A DNA stretch of 64,000 nt from Siphonodentalium dalli (taxonomy: Eukaryota; Mollusca; Scaphopoda; Gadilida; Siphonodentaliidae), in the NCBI GenBank assembly GCA_032622095.1, contig CP136061.1:131020754-131084753 (forward strand). The letters run 5' to 3'. The notes beneath the pieces are model-generated. The model did no database searches. It was not told the origin of the DNA and worked only from the letters and a program-made list of their open reading frames with translations. Positions within the stretch are counted from its first letter, which is position 1. Every line of letters starts with the position of its first letter. Made by a program: the position numbers and the translations under genes. Shown here one piece after another: positions 37,601 to 52,600 of the stretch.

Positions 37601-40600
37601 CTAGCACACTGTGTGTGATAGAGTCTGAGAGTCAGGAGAGAAATTTTATTAGTGTTGAGAGATTTGTTTGATCAGGTGTTCTTGTCCATACAGGAGAGAA
37701 CCATGCACTATCACTGTGATATGTATCTAAAGAGATTTTACTCTGTGAGCCATGGTATTTACCTAATGTCAAGCTAAACAAAACTCATTTCCAATAAGAC
37801 ACTGGCTGTGTAATAAGATCTCCTCTTCTAAGCTAACAGAGCCTGCAGGCATTAATTAGATTATCAGCTACTTGAATTTTAAATGGCCATAACTCTGTTA
37901 AAATATACCAGATCAAACTCAAATTTGAACCTGATCTGTATTTCGGGGTGAGGACCATATGTACCAAATTTGGTGCTGATCAGATGAAAAATATTTAAGT
38001 CAACACAGCTTGGATGAATTCTATTTAAAAACAAGAGCAGAAAGGGTTAACTAAACGATACCAAAGACCATAAAGATGAAAAACGTGCTAAGAAACACCT
38101 AGGTAAGAAATATGAGGCATATCAGAAGAAAACAGTTTGACTTAGATGCATCAGATAGCATTTGTGTGCAGGGTTAATTATTTTCTAAACCAATCAACCA
38201 ATCGATACCAAAAACTATACAGGTGAGGGGTGTGTCATTATAAACCTACATATCAAATATGAAAACAATCGGACAAAAAATACTTTGGTTACAGCATCGG
38301 ATAGCTCATGCCTATGTGCGGATGCAAAGGGTTAATAATTTCTAAACCGATCAACCGATCGATACCAAAAACTATACAGGTGAGGAGTGTGTCATCATAA
38401 ACATGCACATGAAATTTTAACAAGATCCGATAAAAAATATTCAAGTAAATGAATCGGATAGCAAGTGTCTACGGACAGACGGACGGACGTACCAACAAAT
38501 GGGTAGATATGTGGCTTCGACCTATGTGGCTAGAAATGGTAATGTGGCTTTAGTTTTTATGTGGCTTCTCAAGTAGCCATAAAATTTTAAGTGGCTATCA
38601 AGTAGTAGATAGTGATAAAACTCCAGATTATCGATTCATAACATGTTGGAATTATAGCAGAAGAAGCTGATTAAAATTCAAAAACTTGCTCACAGCAACT
38701 GGGACAGTGGAATAGGAGAAACTGACAGGTCCGTGATTGGGTGGCTAGCCACATAAATGTCTTGTCAGTGTCCGACATCTCCTATTGACAGGTCATGGAT
38801 GTCTAAATCGATGGACTTTTTTTTTCCAAATTTTGAGTGACTACAAAATTAAATAAGCTGATTAGGCCAAATAGATCATTTTAGAACGTCCATCTGAAAG
38901 CTGTTACGTGGCTAGCCACGCAACGGAAGTTATGCACATAAATATCCATTTTACACAATCTTAGCCACATAAGTAGTCATTAGTAAACACGGACGGACGG
39001 ACAGACGGACGGACAGAGGGACGGACGGACGGACGAACGACGGATGGTTGATCCGGACGTCGGCATTATGTGTACCATACATGGTATGGGTACACATAAA
39101 AACAAGTAGTCCTAAAGAGGGACGTAGCCTAGAGGGTCTCTGTTGAGCAGTGGGGTGTCCACCTTGAAATATGGTCCAGATCCCCCCACCCCACATAGTC
39201 CATAGTCTGCTCCCTCCCAACTGAAGCAAGCACACTCCCAAGTTCGTAAAATTCCTTTGCACATGTTGGAATTTTACAACTGATACCTGAAACTTTCCTA
39301 ACTGTGGCAAAGTTACAACCTGACATGCCCCCATTTTTTAATGGTGGACCCCATACAAACAAATTTTTATCCCAACTCTCCATAGGCAATATACACAAAA
39401 TGACATTTCTTGATTGGTCGAACCCATTTTAACAAATCATGTAACCCAGTCCCAAGTAACACAAGGACCCTCCATACTAGTTACTACATATAAGCTAAAT
39501 AGGACTCATGGCTCTAGAGGAGGAGCCATTTTAAGAATTACTATGGGGGAAGAGTTATGTCCCTGGTCGCACCCATATTTGACCTGGTGAACCAATTTCA
39601 ACAGATCTGAATCACAGTCACCCAAGGACTCTCTATACCAAAATGTATGCTAAATATGCCAAATGGTTCTTGAGAAGATGTTTTAAAAATAACTAATGAG
39701 GGAAAGAATCATGTCCGTGGCTCTGACCCTATTTGACCCTATTCTGAATCCTTGTCACCCATTTAAAATATAAGCTGAATAGGCCAGATGGTTCTTGATA
39801 GGAAGACATTTTAAGAATACAATGGATGGACACAGGGATGAAAGTGGTCAATAATCAAAATACCTGAAATGTAAAATTTCGGTCCTAGCACGATATGCTG
39901 CAGGCATAATCTGAGGGCCGCAAGCCCGAGATGGGGGAGGGTATGGGAGGGGGTGCCCCACTCCCATAGAAGGGGGGTCCGGGGGCACTCCCCCAAGAAA
40001 TTTTTGAAAATCCAATGGTCTGAGAGTGAATCTGGGCCTTATATTGTGCTATTCAGATTGGCAAATTTAGTCATATTTCACTGTTTTTATATAGCAAATT
40101 CCTTTTTGTGATTTTCTGTACTAGTATCTGATAACTAAAGGTCATTTGGGAGAAGTACAGGGTAGAAACACTTGATGGAGATTGATTCTCAGAATGTCCT
40201 GGCATGTATTCCCTCTAGCATAATTGGAGCCAGGTTTTCATATTTATAGGAACTCATTTTGACACTACCAGTATGAGAGTTTTGACACTACCAGTATGAG
40301 AGTAATAAATTCAAATTTGAAATAATATACTGCAGAAAGTTACTAGAAACCATATTATAAATTTGTAAACCAAAACTTTTAGTTTAATTGTTGAATACAA
40401 ATGACATGCAAGAAATTATCATAGTTGTATATACCTGATTTACTGGCTTGTAAGCAGCAGTACATGTACCGTATACCGGTACATGTGTATAATATTTATG
40501 TCCACAGAATGCACTGTTTATAGTTTATACAAGATAACTGTTCAAAAGTAACTCATTTACAATCCATATACATTTATATACATGTCATATCGGCAGCAGA

Positions 40601-43600
40601 TTCATCTATTTCTCTTTCTTCTTCTTTGGAATGGTGTAATCAGGTGCATTTGCTTTCCTTTTCATATCGAGTGCCGGATTGTGTTTGCGCACTGGTGTGT
40701 GGTTGTTTTCTTGGGCAATTTAGCAGGTACTTCAGATGTGTCCTTCTTACACTTACTGAGTTTCTTCTTGTACCTCCCATATACTGTCTGAATGTGGTAG
40801 CATACACTCTTATCAACTTTGTCATGATGAGCATCAGTTCGACGAAATAGTTCTAACGATGATTTTGATTTTGATCGCAACTCATAGCGAACAGTTTGAT
40901 ATGCAGAATATGTCCTTGTATCCAGTCTGTTGGTGGTTTTGTTGACAATATAATTCATACTGCTGAAGGATTGTTCCACGTGTGGTGCAGTGAATATACT
41001 AAGACAACATTTTATAATTTGAGCGATAATGGGATATTTGCTTGTTCTGAATACCATTGTCCACCACGCATCTAGTTTTAATGGGTTCCCATTTTCATCC
41101 AGAGCATCTGGCAATGTAGGGTCCAACTGAATTTTTGAGGCTTCCAAATATAAATCATTCATTTTTCCATCATTCAAAACAGTCGGAAAGTATTTCGCAA
41201 GTTTCTTGAATGCTTCATTGGTCAACCCATGTCCAATTGCCTTAGGGTCAATGGCAGAAACACATTGTAGAAATTTATTGTTAAGTGGAAATTTCTTCAA
41301 AATATACTCTGATGTGTCGAGGTAAGCACACTTGACTTTATCCATGAATTCTTTTCCAGATGTTTTATCAAATTTGGTGTACGTCTTCAGTATGGCCTCT
41401 GTGTTTGCACCGAAATACATGTGATGTAGTGAGTTGTGAAATTTATCATCGTAAACATCAACTGACTTCAGCTTCCTGTCGCTGAATGTCCTTACAATTA
41501 CGTGCTTCATGAAGCATGATAACAAATGCCGAACTAGGATAACCTGTTCATCATATAGTCTGTGAATTAGGGGTTCCTTCTGCTCGAATGTTAAAATAAA
41601 TGATTTAAAAAGCTGTAGGATTTCAGAATACATATTGAGATGAAGACTGGTTTTAATGTCCTCGTGAAATAATCTCTGAATAATCTTTTCCTTTCTTTCT
41701 ATTCCTGGAGCTGTTAATTTTTTACTGCGTGCTAGATTCTTGATTTTAATGACTTGCTTCTTGATGTGGTCACTCTTACCGGAGAGAATTTCATCCAATA
41801 TCGGATTATAGCAATACACATCGTCCTTTGACATCCATGACGAATATATCAGTTTTAATGCAGGCAGCATATCAAGTACTGGCGTTGATGCATCAAGGAC
41901 AGAAAGCCAGCGATGTTCAATTCTTTCTCGAGGAGAACTGTATTTTATATCTAAATACCGCACAGTTTTTCCAGATAGTCTCGAAGATCAGGACACCATT
42001 TGAAGTCAATATATATTGCATCAGTTAACTTTTCAACATGGTCATCAAAATGACTAGTAAAATATTTGACAACATTGTGCACATGATGACAAACATCACC
42101 ATCTATGTCAACCAGGTGTGGTGCTTCTTCACGTAGACGAGTTTCAAACCCGCTAACTTTACCCCTCATTTAATTCGTCGAATCTGACAGATTTGAAATA
42201 AGATTTCCTATTGGAATGTCATCCTCACTGAATAAATCCAAAACCAAATATATTAAAGTTTCTGCATTCACAACTTTCATCGCAACTGACGCATAATGTT
42301 TAACAACAACCTTCTCTTCCTCCTCGCTATAGTACGATACCAGAATTGAGAGCACCTTTTCATGTTTGTTACTCAGACACTCATCCATGTTCAAAGAAAA
42401 TTTCGAATATTTTAAGTCGGCCACTAATCGTTTATGGTATGCCTCAGCTAAACCATCTTTAAGTTTGTAACTGGCAGTTGTCCGCTCCATGGACAACTCC
42501 CCAGGAACAGCGCGATCACGTGCCATTTCCTTAGCGTAATCAATTAGATGTGGAACCAATGATAGAGGTAAAGAATTCTCACACATGAAGGCTCGAGTCC
42601 GAGCTTCGGCATGAGATTTCCTGTCAATGATATTGACAAACGGCTTTATTTCTGGTTTCCGTAAATTTAAACATACATTTCCATTGTGAACATTTTGTGG
42701 TGCACCATATGGAATGGAACATATTTCATTATTACTAGAAGTACTAGGAGTGGGAGATTTGTTATCACTGTGAGATCCATCATCCAGAATATTTTTGAGA
42801 TTATAGAATGTTGCTGGCAATGACTGGTTTGAGCTAATGTTTGTTTCTCTGACGAACGTGTGAAACTGCTTTTGAATGTTGTTTGAGTGCCTTTTTCCCG
42901 TCATTGGAATAGTTTATTTCCTTGTTGCACCATGCACATTTAGCGATTCCGGCGGGATTAATTTTTCGAATAAAGTCTGAAAAAAAATCGCTGTTGTTAT
43001 CCTTTTCCTGAAGCCAAGCCCACCGGAACTTGTTTTTAACTTCCCGATCTATATTTGAGACATCGTCCTGGCTTTTTACTTCCATAACTACATGTATTAT
43101 AACTAGAATAGCGTGTTTTTTTTCTAACGAACACAAGACATTTTTGTCTTTGTCTTTGAATAGTTATGGCACCAACATTGGTACCAAATGATATAATAAC
43201 TGCGCGGTGATTGGCGGAGATCAACATGATGCCAAGGATTCCTTCAGAAAGCACCAATCACAGACAACTTATCACAGAACTTGGCATTGAACACGTGCGC
43301 GACCGGTGAATACATAGATTACCGGTGCCGAAAATAATGACCTGCCATATATCTAATATATCAGAAACCATTACCCAAAGTAAAATTGAATGAACTCGTA
43401 ACACGCCGAACCCCTGAACGGCAACTTACCTCTGACAATCTCAGTCTCCACCCCCCAGAATTTGCCACCATGTAAATATTTGACTTTACCGATCAATTTG
43501 CACGTGTTTTTTTAATAATAATACAAAAAATATATATATATATATTTATTTTTTTGGAAATTCCGGATGGGCTTCAGAAAATTATCAAAATACCGGAATT

Positions 43601-46600
43601 CTGGTAAAAACCGGAACACTTTCATCTCTGGATGGACAAGTTATGTCCCTGGCTCTGCCCTTATTTGCTCAGGTGACCTCATTTTAACATATCTGTATCC
43701 CTGTCACCCAAGGACCTTCCATACCAATTATTAGCTAAATAGCCCCGATGATTCTTGAGAAGATGTTTTAAGAATAACTATGGATGAAAAGAGTTAGGTC
43801 CCTAACTATGCCACTTTTTTGACCATGTGACCCCATTTGAACAGAACTGAATCCCAGCCACCTAGGGACCATTCACACAAAATATGTCTCAATTCTTCAT
43901 TTCGGGTAAGCTAAGAAAAATGCCTACTTCTTTCTCATCCAGTTTCCCATATGTATTTGCCTGAGAAAACAGGTATTTAGTTTTACTGGCCTAACTGTCA
44001 GATTCATCATTCACACTTGCCCTTGGGAGTTTGTTATCATAATATATGGGTCATTTATATACAAACAGGCAGAGAATTTTAGGCTACTAATCAAAGGAGC
44101 TGTCATTCCAATCAGATTTTGTTAACACTGCCATTTCATTTATTACTTTATAATCAATGTGACTTCTATATGGTGTTAAGTAAACATTCTGTGATTGCAT
44201 AGAGCTCTGAGTATCTGCTAGCTGTTTGCATGTTCTTGATTTTAGACTGATTTAAACCAATATTGGTTGAGTCACCCTGGTGGATGTTATAATGGTGTTA
44301 TTTATTTTTTAAATTGAGCAGGAAATTGATCTCAATTAAAAAAAAAAAATTTAAAATCACATGTTTTAAGAGTTGTGTATCCCTGGCTCTGCCCCTATTT
44401 GACCAAGTGACCCCATTTGAACAAATCTGAACCCCAGTCACCCAAGGACCCTCCATACCAAATATAAGCTAAATCGGCCCAATGGTTCTTGAGAAGAAGT
44501 CAATCTAAGAATTACTATGGAGGAATAGAGTAGTGTTGTGAGGTTTTAGAATTTATGTTTCGGTTTCGGTTTTTTTCGGTAAAAAACCTCGGTTTCGGTT
44601 TTAGTAAGCAATCACTTAACATAATAGCAATTACTCCAACACAACTGGACAAAACAGGCACTACCAGTTACAGAGGGTCATAATAAGTTGGGGAACAGCT
44701 TGCTCTGTTGCTAAATCATGAACTTTAATGAGAATGTGAGATAAAAGTCATATATTGAACCATAAAGGACCCATAAAGTTTAAGCAAACACAAAATAGTA
44801 GTGCCCGACTGACCATATTTCCATACGCTGACTCAAACTTTTTTCCGACTATACACAAATATTTCCACCATACCAAAATCAAAACATAAAAGGGAAACGC
44901 AAATACAGCGACGTTTCATGCATACAAGATGAAGTCCCGTGCGACTTATATATTGGTACCGATATCGTTTAAAGACAAGGCCGTGGTAATCAATCAGTTA
45001 CGGTGTAGCAAGTGCGACATGTGCCCAGTTCCTCGACAATGATGACGTAATTACGCGTTTGATGTTCCCGCTCAGTTTGTGGGTTAGAGATACTGTTACG
45101 CGCAAAAATAACTGCCGCGATAAACAAGACGCTGATAAGTGCACGTACATGTATACACGGCAATTGGCCGGCTCAAATTCGAAATATTTGGTTGAACGTT
45201 ATAGATAAAAGTTCAATTTTATGACCGATTAGCCGGGAGAATGAAGTTTCAGAAATTGCAGTTCTAACTACCGACTTTATTTCCACACGGAACGAAATGT
45301 TTCGTCAAGCACACGCCATCAATTCAAATAAAGTGCACACTTATTCTAAGACAGTTGACAATAAAGGTGACAAAAGTCAACGACCTACTGGACCATTTCC
45401 CACATGGTATAGCATTTCTTTTCGTTCGCATTCTCATTTTTACAACGACATGCTTCCTCATTTCAGTTTCGTTTGGCAACTCAATGATGCTTACGATATT
45501 ATAACAACACATATCTGAGACGAAATGGACACTCCCGATATATAATTGATCAGAGAGGTTGATTATTTGACAACACTATCAACTAACAAGTCGATTCAAT
45601 TGAAAAATAAACATACACAAAAAAAACCGTAATGTCGGTTGGGGTAGAATCACGTCGGTCGGTATTTTTTTAAACCGAAACCGAGTTGTTTTCTCGATTA
45701 ACCGCACAACACTAGAATAGAGTTATGGCCCTGCTTTCGCAACTATTTGACCCAGTGAACTCATTTTGAACAAATCTGCATGTGAATCACCTAGGGAACA
45801 TCCACACCAAATATGAACCCATTCGGTCTTATGGTCTGAAGAAGAAGAGGTTTAAAGAATTGTTGACGGATGGACGGATGACGGACGAGGAGTGATGACT
45901 ATAGCTCCACGGGAGACTTCGTCTCAGGTGAGCTAAAAACCTATCAGATTTAATATCTGGTCCCAAAGTAATATAAAGAATGCATTGAAAATAGTCAACA
46001 TTATCACCTCGTTTCCATATAAGGTATGCATTGGTTTTGAAAATAGTTGCAAGCAGTTGAGTCTTTTAATGCATCATACACATCAGATCACATCCTTAGG
46101 TTAACCATCATGCCTTGTTTCCTTGAAATCATGTGATGTACACACAAAATTTATGGAGTGGACATGAAGGGTATTGTCTGGTGTCTTAATCGATAGAACG
46201 ACCTTCTCCTGTGACCTTGACCTTCAAACATTGGAAAACATGCGTGACATTCTCATTAGGAACTATGCCAAATTTCGACAGAAGCTAATAAAGCATTGCG
46301 ATGTTATGGAACAGACACGAAAAATCTTATGGATGGACTGACAGACACACCCCGACGGACAGAAAAGACAAACACTATTTGCTCCCGAAAAAAATTTGAG
46401 GGGGGGGGGGGGGTCATTTATCAAATGGACTGTTTCGTTTATACACATATTTGAGCCTAAAATTCAATCTGTTTTATGAGAATGAAGTTATAGGAAAACT
46501 ATATGTATCAACAGGATAACTTAAAAAATTTCTTATTTTTTTATTTTTTTATTCTAAATTATGCCCATAAAATCATTCACATTTAAACAATATCGAACAG

Positions 46601-49600
46601 ACTATGCTGATACATTATGAGACCTTATCAACTGTTATAATGACTGTATTCAATACCAAAATTAACACTCAATATTACCCTGTATAATTCATCATCAAAC
46701 TGTGACAGCTGTGCCACTTCTTGCATTACTTCTTTCCGAACAAAGAATGGTGTGTAGAGAGGCTCGTAGCTTTTCGTAGACAACATCTGTAAGGAATGGT
46801 TGATTAGAGCCTGCTCTAAAAATACCAGTGGTCCCTGCGGAGAGAAAAAGATATTATCAGCAAATGTGCAGCTGCAAATGTGTGGCGTTTTCTGATTGAA
46901 TAATTTCCCTCATCAATTTTTATTATTTCACAATAAATCATTGAGAAATCAAGACAAGCTCAAAGTAGCGTGTTTGATACATCTAGTTACTCATAAAGTG
47001 GTATGGGAAATTAGATCAATTGTTCAATGAATTTCTCTGTTTGAACTTAAAGATGCTTAGTTTGCACTCCACAAGTTTAATTACGGTAACGATTGCGGTA
47101 ACTAGTCTGACATATATCAAGAGAAATATCCAATGCAACTTGTTGTTATGATATAGCAATCGCTTTCTTTGAAATGGAATTAATAATACAAATTCTAAGG
47201 CCCTGCCAATATTCAAGATTCGATTCGATGTTGATATTGCTAATATGATCGGACCTCCGATTTGAATAATGAGTAATCTGGATTAGTCAGCTTTACATGG
47301 ATCAAAATGACGGCCATTATTGGACATGCATGTACAATGTCGCATACCAATCAAACTAATGAACATTGCTTTAATTAGAAACTTTAATATAAATAAGGCA
47401 TAACGGCTGGGAAATCTGACTCATTCTTGTAGAATCCATTCGTCGGAATGTTGTCAAACAATATTAACTCCAAGTTCCATCATGGTTGGAATTTATTCAG
47501 ACTGCCTGTAATCTCACCTTGAGATAATAGCCTCTTCCTCCGGCTACAACAGCACCCCTCTCAGCATCAACGCCATCTACCATCACAACTAAATCTACAT
47601 GTGAGTATTTCTTCCGAACTTCAATGTTTCCAAATGTTCTGAGAGTGGCGTTATCTTCCTATAAAGAGAAGTAAAATATGTTACAGATACTGTATCTTTA
47701 CTTTGATCTTTCTGTACAGTAATGCCCTAAATAATTGACTCCTTAACCACAGCAGAATTATGGAGTGAGAGCTTTCCGATGAATGGCAAAAAGCCATATT
47801 TCCGACTAAATCCTGAAAAATGACCCATGATGTGGTTAAGGAGTCGATTATTTAGGGCATTACTGTATATTGGGTATCAAACAATAATTTTGAATCAGAG
47901 ATACCAGTCAACAGGAGAGCTTCTGTCACCAGGAAATAATATGTTTCCAGATCCCAACAGGGACAGAAAACGTAGCTATTTTTAGAACACTACACTGTTT
48001 ATCTTAAAGTAAATGCATCTTCACAACAAGTTTCATGGAAAGTTCATGGTTGTTGTTATTCGGGGAGGCTGCAGGAAGATATATACATGTAGCATCTTTA
48101 ATAATACTGAAACAAGATAAAAGCTAAAATCTGTAGAAAAAACACACACCAACAAACATTTGTAATATCTAACTGTTATCAGTCAAACAACAGGCCAAGC
48201 CATTCCCATTTATGTTGATCCGATGCATTAATACACTATACTTAATATAAGCGCCACACATATTGGTTCTACACTTTGTTATGATATAGCTCCTTTGATA
48301 ATTTTTTATCTTGGTTTTCATCTTCATATTTTGGGCTTTCAAATGTTATAAGTAGCGGCCAATAGAATTCATACTATTTATTCTACAAATGCTACCGGTA
48401 ATACTGATAACAAGGTCATAGGTCATGTATACAAACCTCATCAGCGCTGATTATCACAGATTCATGCAGCATGTTGCCAACCTCTTTCTGAGCTTCGTTC
48501 CTCTGGGTCTCCCTCTCCAAGAGCAATTTTTCATTTTTCTTCATTTCTTCATCAATATACAACCTCACTTTCTTAATCTTATTGACTGTTAGTTCCTGGA
48601 AACATTTTGCAGTGTTATGCTGTGTTTGGAAAACAACAGGAAATTTCCTGTGGAATAACTGCGATAGATGATGGTTAAGAAAAGGCATTATACTTTGATA
48701 TTTAATAATATTGGCAGATCTAGAGGGACACAAACAATTATCCAAAATATAACAGAAGCCCCAAAATATGCTTGGCGATGTTTGTCAGTTTTCATCTAAC
48801 CTGTTGCTTATGATTAGTATAAGTTTTCATTCAGTAGATTGTTGAGTCAAAACAATTTCTGCCCACGTTTAATCTCAAGAGGTTATTAAATTCTTGACAT
48901 TTAGAGAGAGTTTCATATCTTGATAATAATTTATACCATACCATAAATAACAGGCCTGAGAATAAGGTGCCTGTCTTTGCAGAATGAGGTCCCCAGAGGG
49001 TGAATTTAGTGAACCTATCCCACATAGTGGGCTAGCATAACTAAATTCACCCTCTGGGGACCTCAATCTGCTTAGGCCTCATCTTCTCTGTAAAGTTTCT
49101 TTATTATCAAATTTCTATAGAAACTTTTTCACATAGATTCTATTTCTCTTTTAGTTTAGTTTCTCTATATCCCCAAATTGGCAAACACATTCATAATCGA
49201 GGTTCCCAATGGGTGCACATCACAATATTCACCATTTGGGAACTTCAATCTGAGTCTATGTCTCCCATAGCAGACGACACCATGCAGTCCCCATGAGGTC
49301 CCCAGAAGGTGAGAAATGGGAAATTGACTTTGCATGCACTGAATCTTTTCTATTTGTTATCATCCTGCAAGATATTATCCTCATACCTTCACTTGGTCTG
49401 CTGTCATTGCATCCAAATTGTCTAGTAATTCTTTTGGAGCTTCATCATCGTCATTACCTACTGGTTCCTTTTTCTAAAATTACAAAACATTGAAAGCATG
49501 ACAGACGTGTGATTGCAATTACAAAACAAAATTATAATGAGTGACTCAACAGCCTTAACTTTTTATTTCAATAGATTTACATGTTGCATGAAATATATAG

Positions 49601-52600
49601 CTAAGCTATTCCTCATCAATTATATAGTTTACTAGCCAATGAGCCCGACGTTGTCCGGGCTATTCAAAAACCAAATTTCAAGTCGATAGCTCTACCCAGC
49701 CCGACGTTGTCCGGGCTATTCAAAAACCAAATTTCAAGTTGATAGCTCTACCCGTTTCCGAGATGTGGTCTGCGCATGCGCGAAGCTTGCGTCGCACGGG
49801 CTCGGCGACCCGATAAAATTTGTATCCGGGGCAAGATACATTCACACACCAAATTTCAAGTTGATAGCTCCACCAGTTTCCGAGATCTGGTCTGCGCATG
49901 CGCGAAGCTGGCGTCGCATGGACTCGGTGACCCGATAAAATTTGTATCCGGGCAAGATACATTCACATAGCAAATTTCAAGTCGATAGCTCCATTTCTAT
50001 TAATGACAGACAGACAGACAAACAAACAGACAGACAGACAGACAGAGGTCTTCAAAATATATATGAGATATAAGAAATAACTCTTGATTCAATAATCTTA
50101 TGCAGTTATAACCAAAATGTTTTCAGACAAATTCTATAATGCGTTATAGTAAATTTGTCTTCAAATTTTTCTGTTATAAGTTGTAACGCATGACCTTAAT
50201 AACAAGAGCATCGCTAGGGCGTGGCAAAATACGCCCTTTAGCCATTTCGAATTGTACTATCGCAAAATAAGATAATACTTTGAGCTTACATTTAAAGAAA
50301 ATCTGATATACCCTGCTGGACAAAACAAGTGTCCACTTAACCGCGGTGCGGTTAGCGTTGCCACCGCGGCCGAAATGCAACTACACTGCGGCTCCACCGG
50401 CTAACAACAGTTGGGCTGCGGTGTACTTGCCATTCGGCCATGGTGTAGTTGCCGCGGTGTACGTTCATTAAACTGAAAAAAGATGATACAAACCCGAAAT
50501 CTAACCACGATGTACATGCCATTCGGCCGCGTTGTAGTTGCCTTTCGGCCATGGTGTACTTGCCGCTCGGCTGCAGTGTACTTGCCGTTCGGCCGCGGTG
50601 CTCAACTGCAGTTACAAACTCTGACACCGCGACCGAACGGCAAATACACCGCGGTGCCAATGGACACTTGTTTTGTCCAGCGGGGTACCCCTAATTTAAA
50701 TGCCAAAATGTGGTCAAATTCTAAGTCGAAAAATGGCCATAACTCATGTAAAAATAATTAAACAGAACCTATATTCAAACTTGGCGTGTAGTTTTAGATG
50801 GGAAATACACATACCAGCTTTGGTTCAGCTCAAATAATAAAAACTGGAGTTATCGGTCGGAAACCAAAATGTTATGAAATTGGTCAAATTCTAAGTTGAA
50901 AAAGGGCTGTAACTCGTGTAAAAATAATTGGACGGAACCCATATTCGAACTTGGTCTGTATCTTTAGCTGGGAAATACACATACCAACTTTGGTTCAGAT
51001 AAAATAATCCAAACTGGAGTTATCGGTCGGAAACCAAAAATATTAACAGACTGTCAAATTCTAAGTCGAAAAAGGGCCGTAACTCATGTAAAAAAAATTG
51101 GACAGAACCCATATTCGAACTTGGCCTGTATCTTTAGCTGAGAAATACACATACCAACTTTGGTTCAGATCAAATAATCCGAACTGGAGTTATCGGTCGG
51201 AAACCAAAAATGTTAACAGACGGTAAAATTCTAAGTCGAAAAAGGGCCGTAACTCATGTAAAAATAATTGGACATAACCCATATTCGAACTTGGCCTGTA
51301 TCTTTAGCTGGGAAATACACATACCAACTTTGGTTCAGATCAAATAATCCAAACTGGAGTTATCGATCGGAAACCAAAAATGTTAACGGACGGACGGATG
51401 GACGGACAGACGGACGACAGACAGACGGACGGACAGACTGATAACATAATACGACCTTTTTTCAAAAAGGGCGTATAAAAATGAGTTATTTTTTCTAATT
51501 TAATCCCAGTATTGGTCAAAAACGACATTTTCCCACAACTGGTACATGTATAGAGAGTTATAGTCTGTTGATGCTTTGAAGTGTAATCATCGCCGTGATG
51601 TTCATTTCTCTTATCTAAACCTTGCAATTGATAAATAACAGTATCTTGTAATGATATATGGTTATATTAATATATTTACCTTCATTTTCTCACCAATAGA
51701 TTTGCTGCATACATTTTTCAGTTTGTTAAGTAAATCTGCTCTATATCGAACTGAAAAAAAGCAAATAATTTCAGAAAGAAAATTATATCCTGGTTATAAA
51801 AAGTAAGGAATACTACGTGCATTACATTTAGTCGGCGAAACAAAGAATTAAAAGTTATGTCTGTGAATTTTTTTAATTCCACAATCAAATTCCATTGAGA
51901 TCTCATATTAGGTTGTGTATATTTCCCCCTTCATCTAGTTTGAATATTTTGACCGTACAAAATTCCATATTCATGACATATGGCCTAACCATGGAATTTT
52001 ATGGAAATTCTACCTGATTTATTTATTCAGGACAGTTTATAGGTAGGCCCTACCCTGAAATATTGTTACAGTAAGATTAGAATTGTGTGTGACAGCTTTC
52101 CACAGAACATAAACATAAAAAAAAATATGCATGAATGATGTTTTATGCAAAAGTGATTTTCAGCAGAATAGGCAAAAGCTAGATATTCAACTGCTAGTGC
52201 CAGAAAAAGCATTGATTTATTTTGCTACTAGTAGCAGAATTGAGAATACATGTAGCCATAATAATCACCTCGCCCTTGGCCTATAAAAAGACTTAAAGAA
52301 CGCTTCACAACACAGGAACTGTCAGGTCGGGCACACATGCAAAATGAGCTACTAGTAATTAGCTCATTTTGTCTATGTTAGCTCGATTAAGCTTATTTTT
52401 TAATGTGATTTACATCCGTTTTCTCAGTTAAACACAAATCACTGAAAAGCACGACTTTTACTGGGCTTACCTAACTTTGAGCTTCACAAAAACACTCAAC
52501 TACATGTACTCACGAATATGCCATTTTCACGATATATGCTTAACGAATTATCCATATGTTTGCATTACAAATATTAGTTTACATTTACACAGCAAGTGCC

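Larger units (their letters stand above)
39410..43890. repeat. Family 5-like array interrupted by a hAT transposon
   Basis: Units with gaagagttatgtccctgg and atataagctaaatagg at 39410-39832 continue after the hAT at 43631-43890; they share the TSD gatggaca. More diverged than 34213-35276. From 43890 to 44340 is unassigned AT-rich sequence. Confidence 0.6.
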
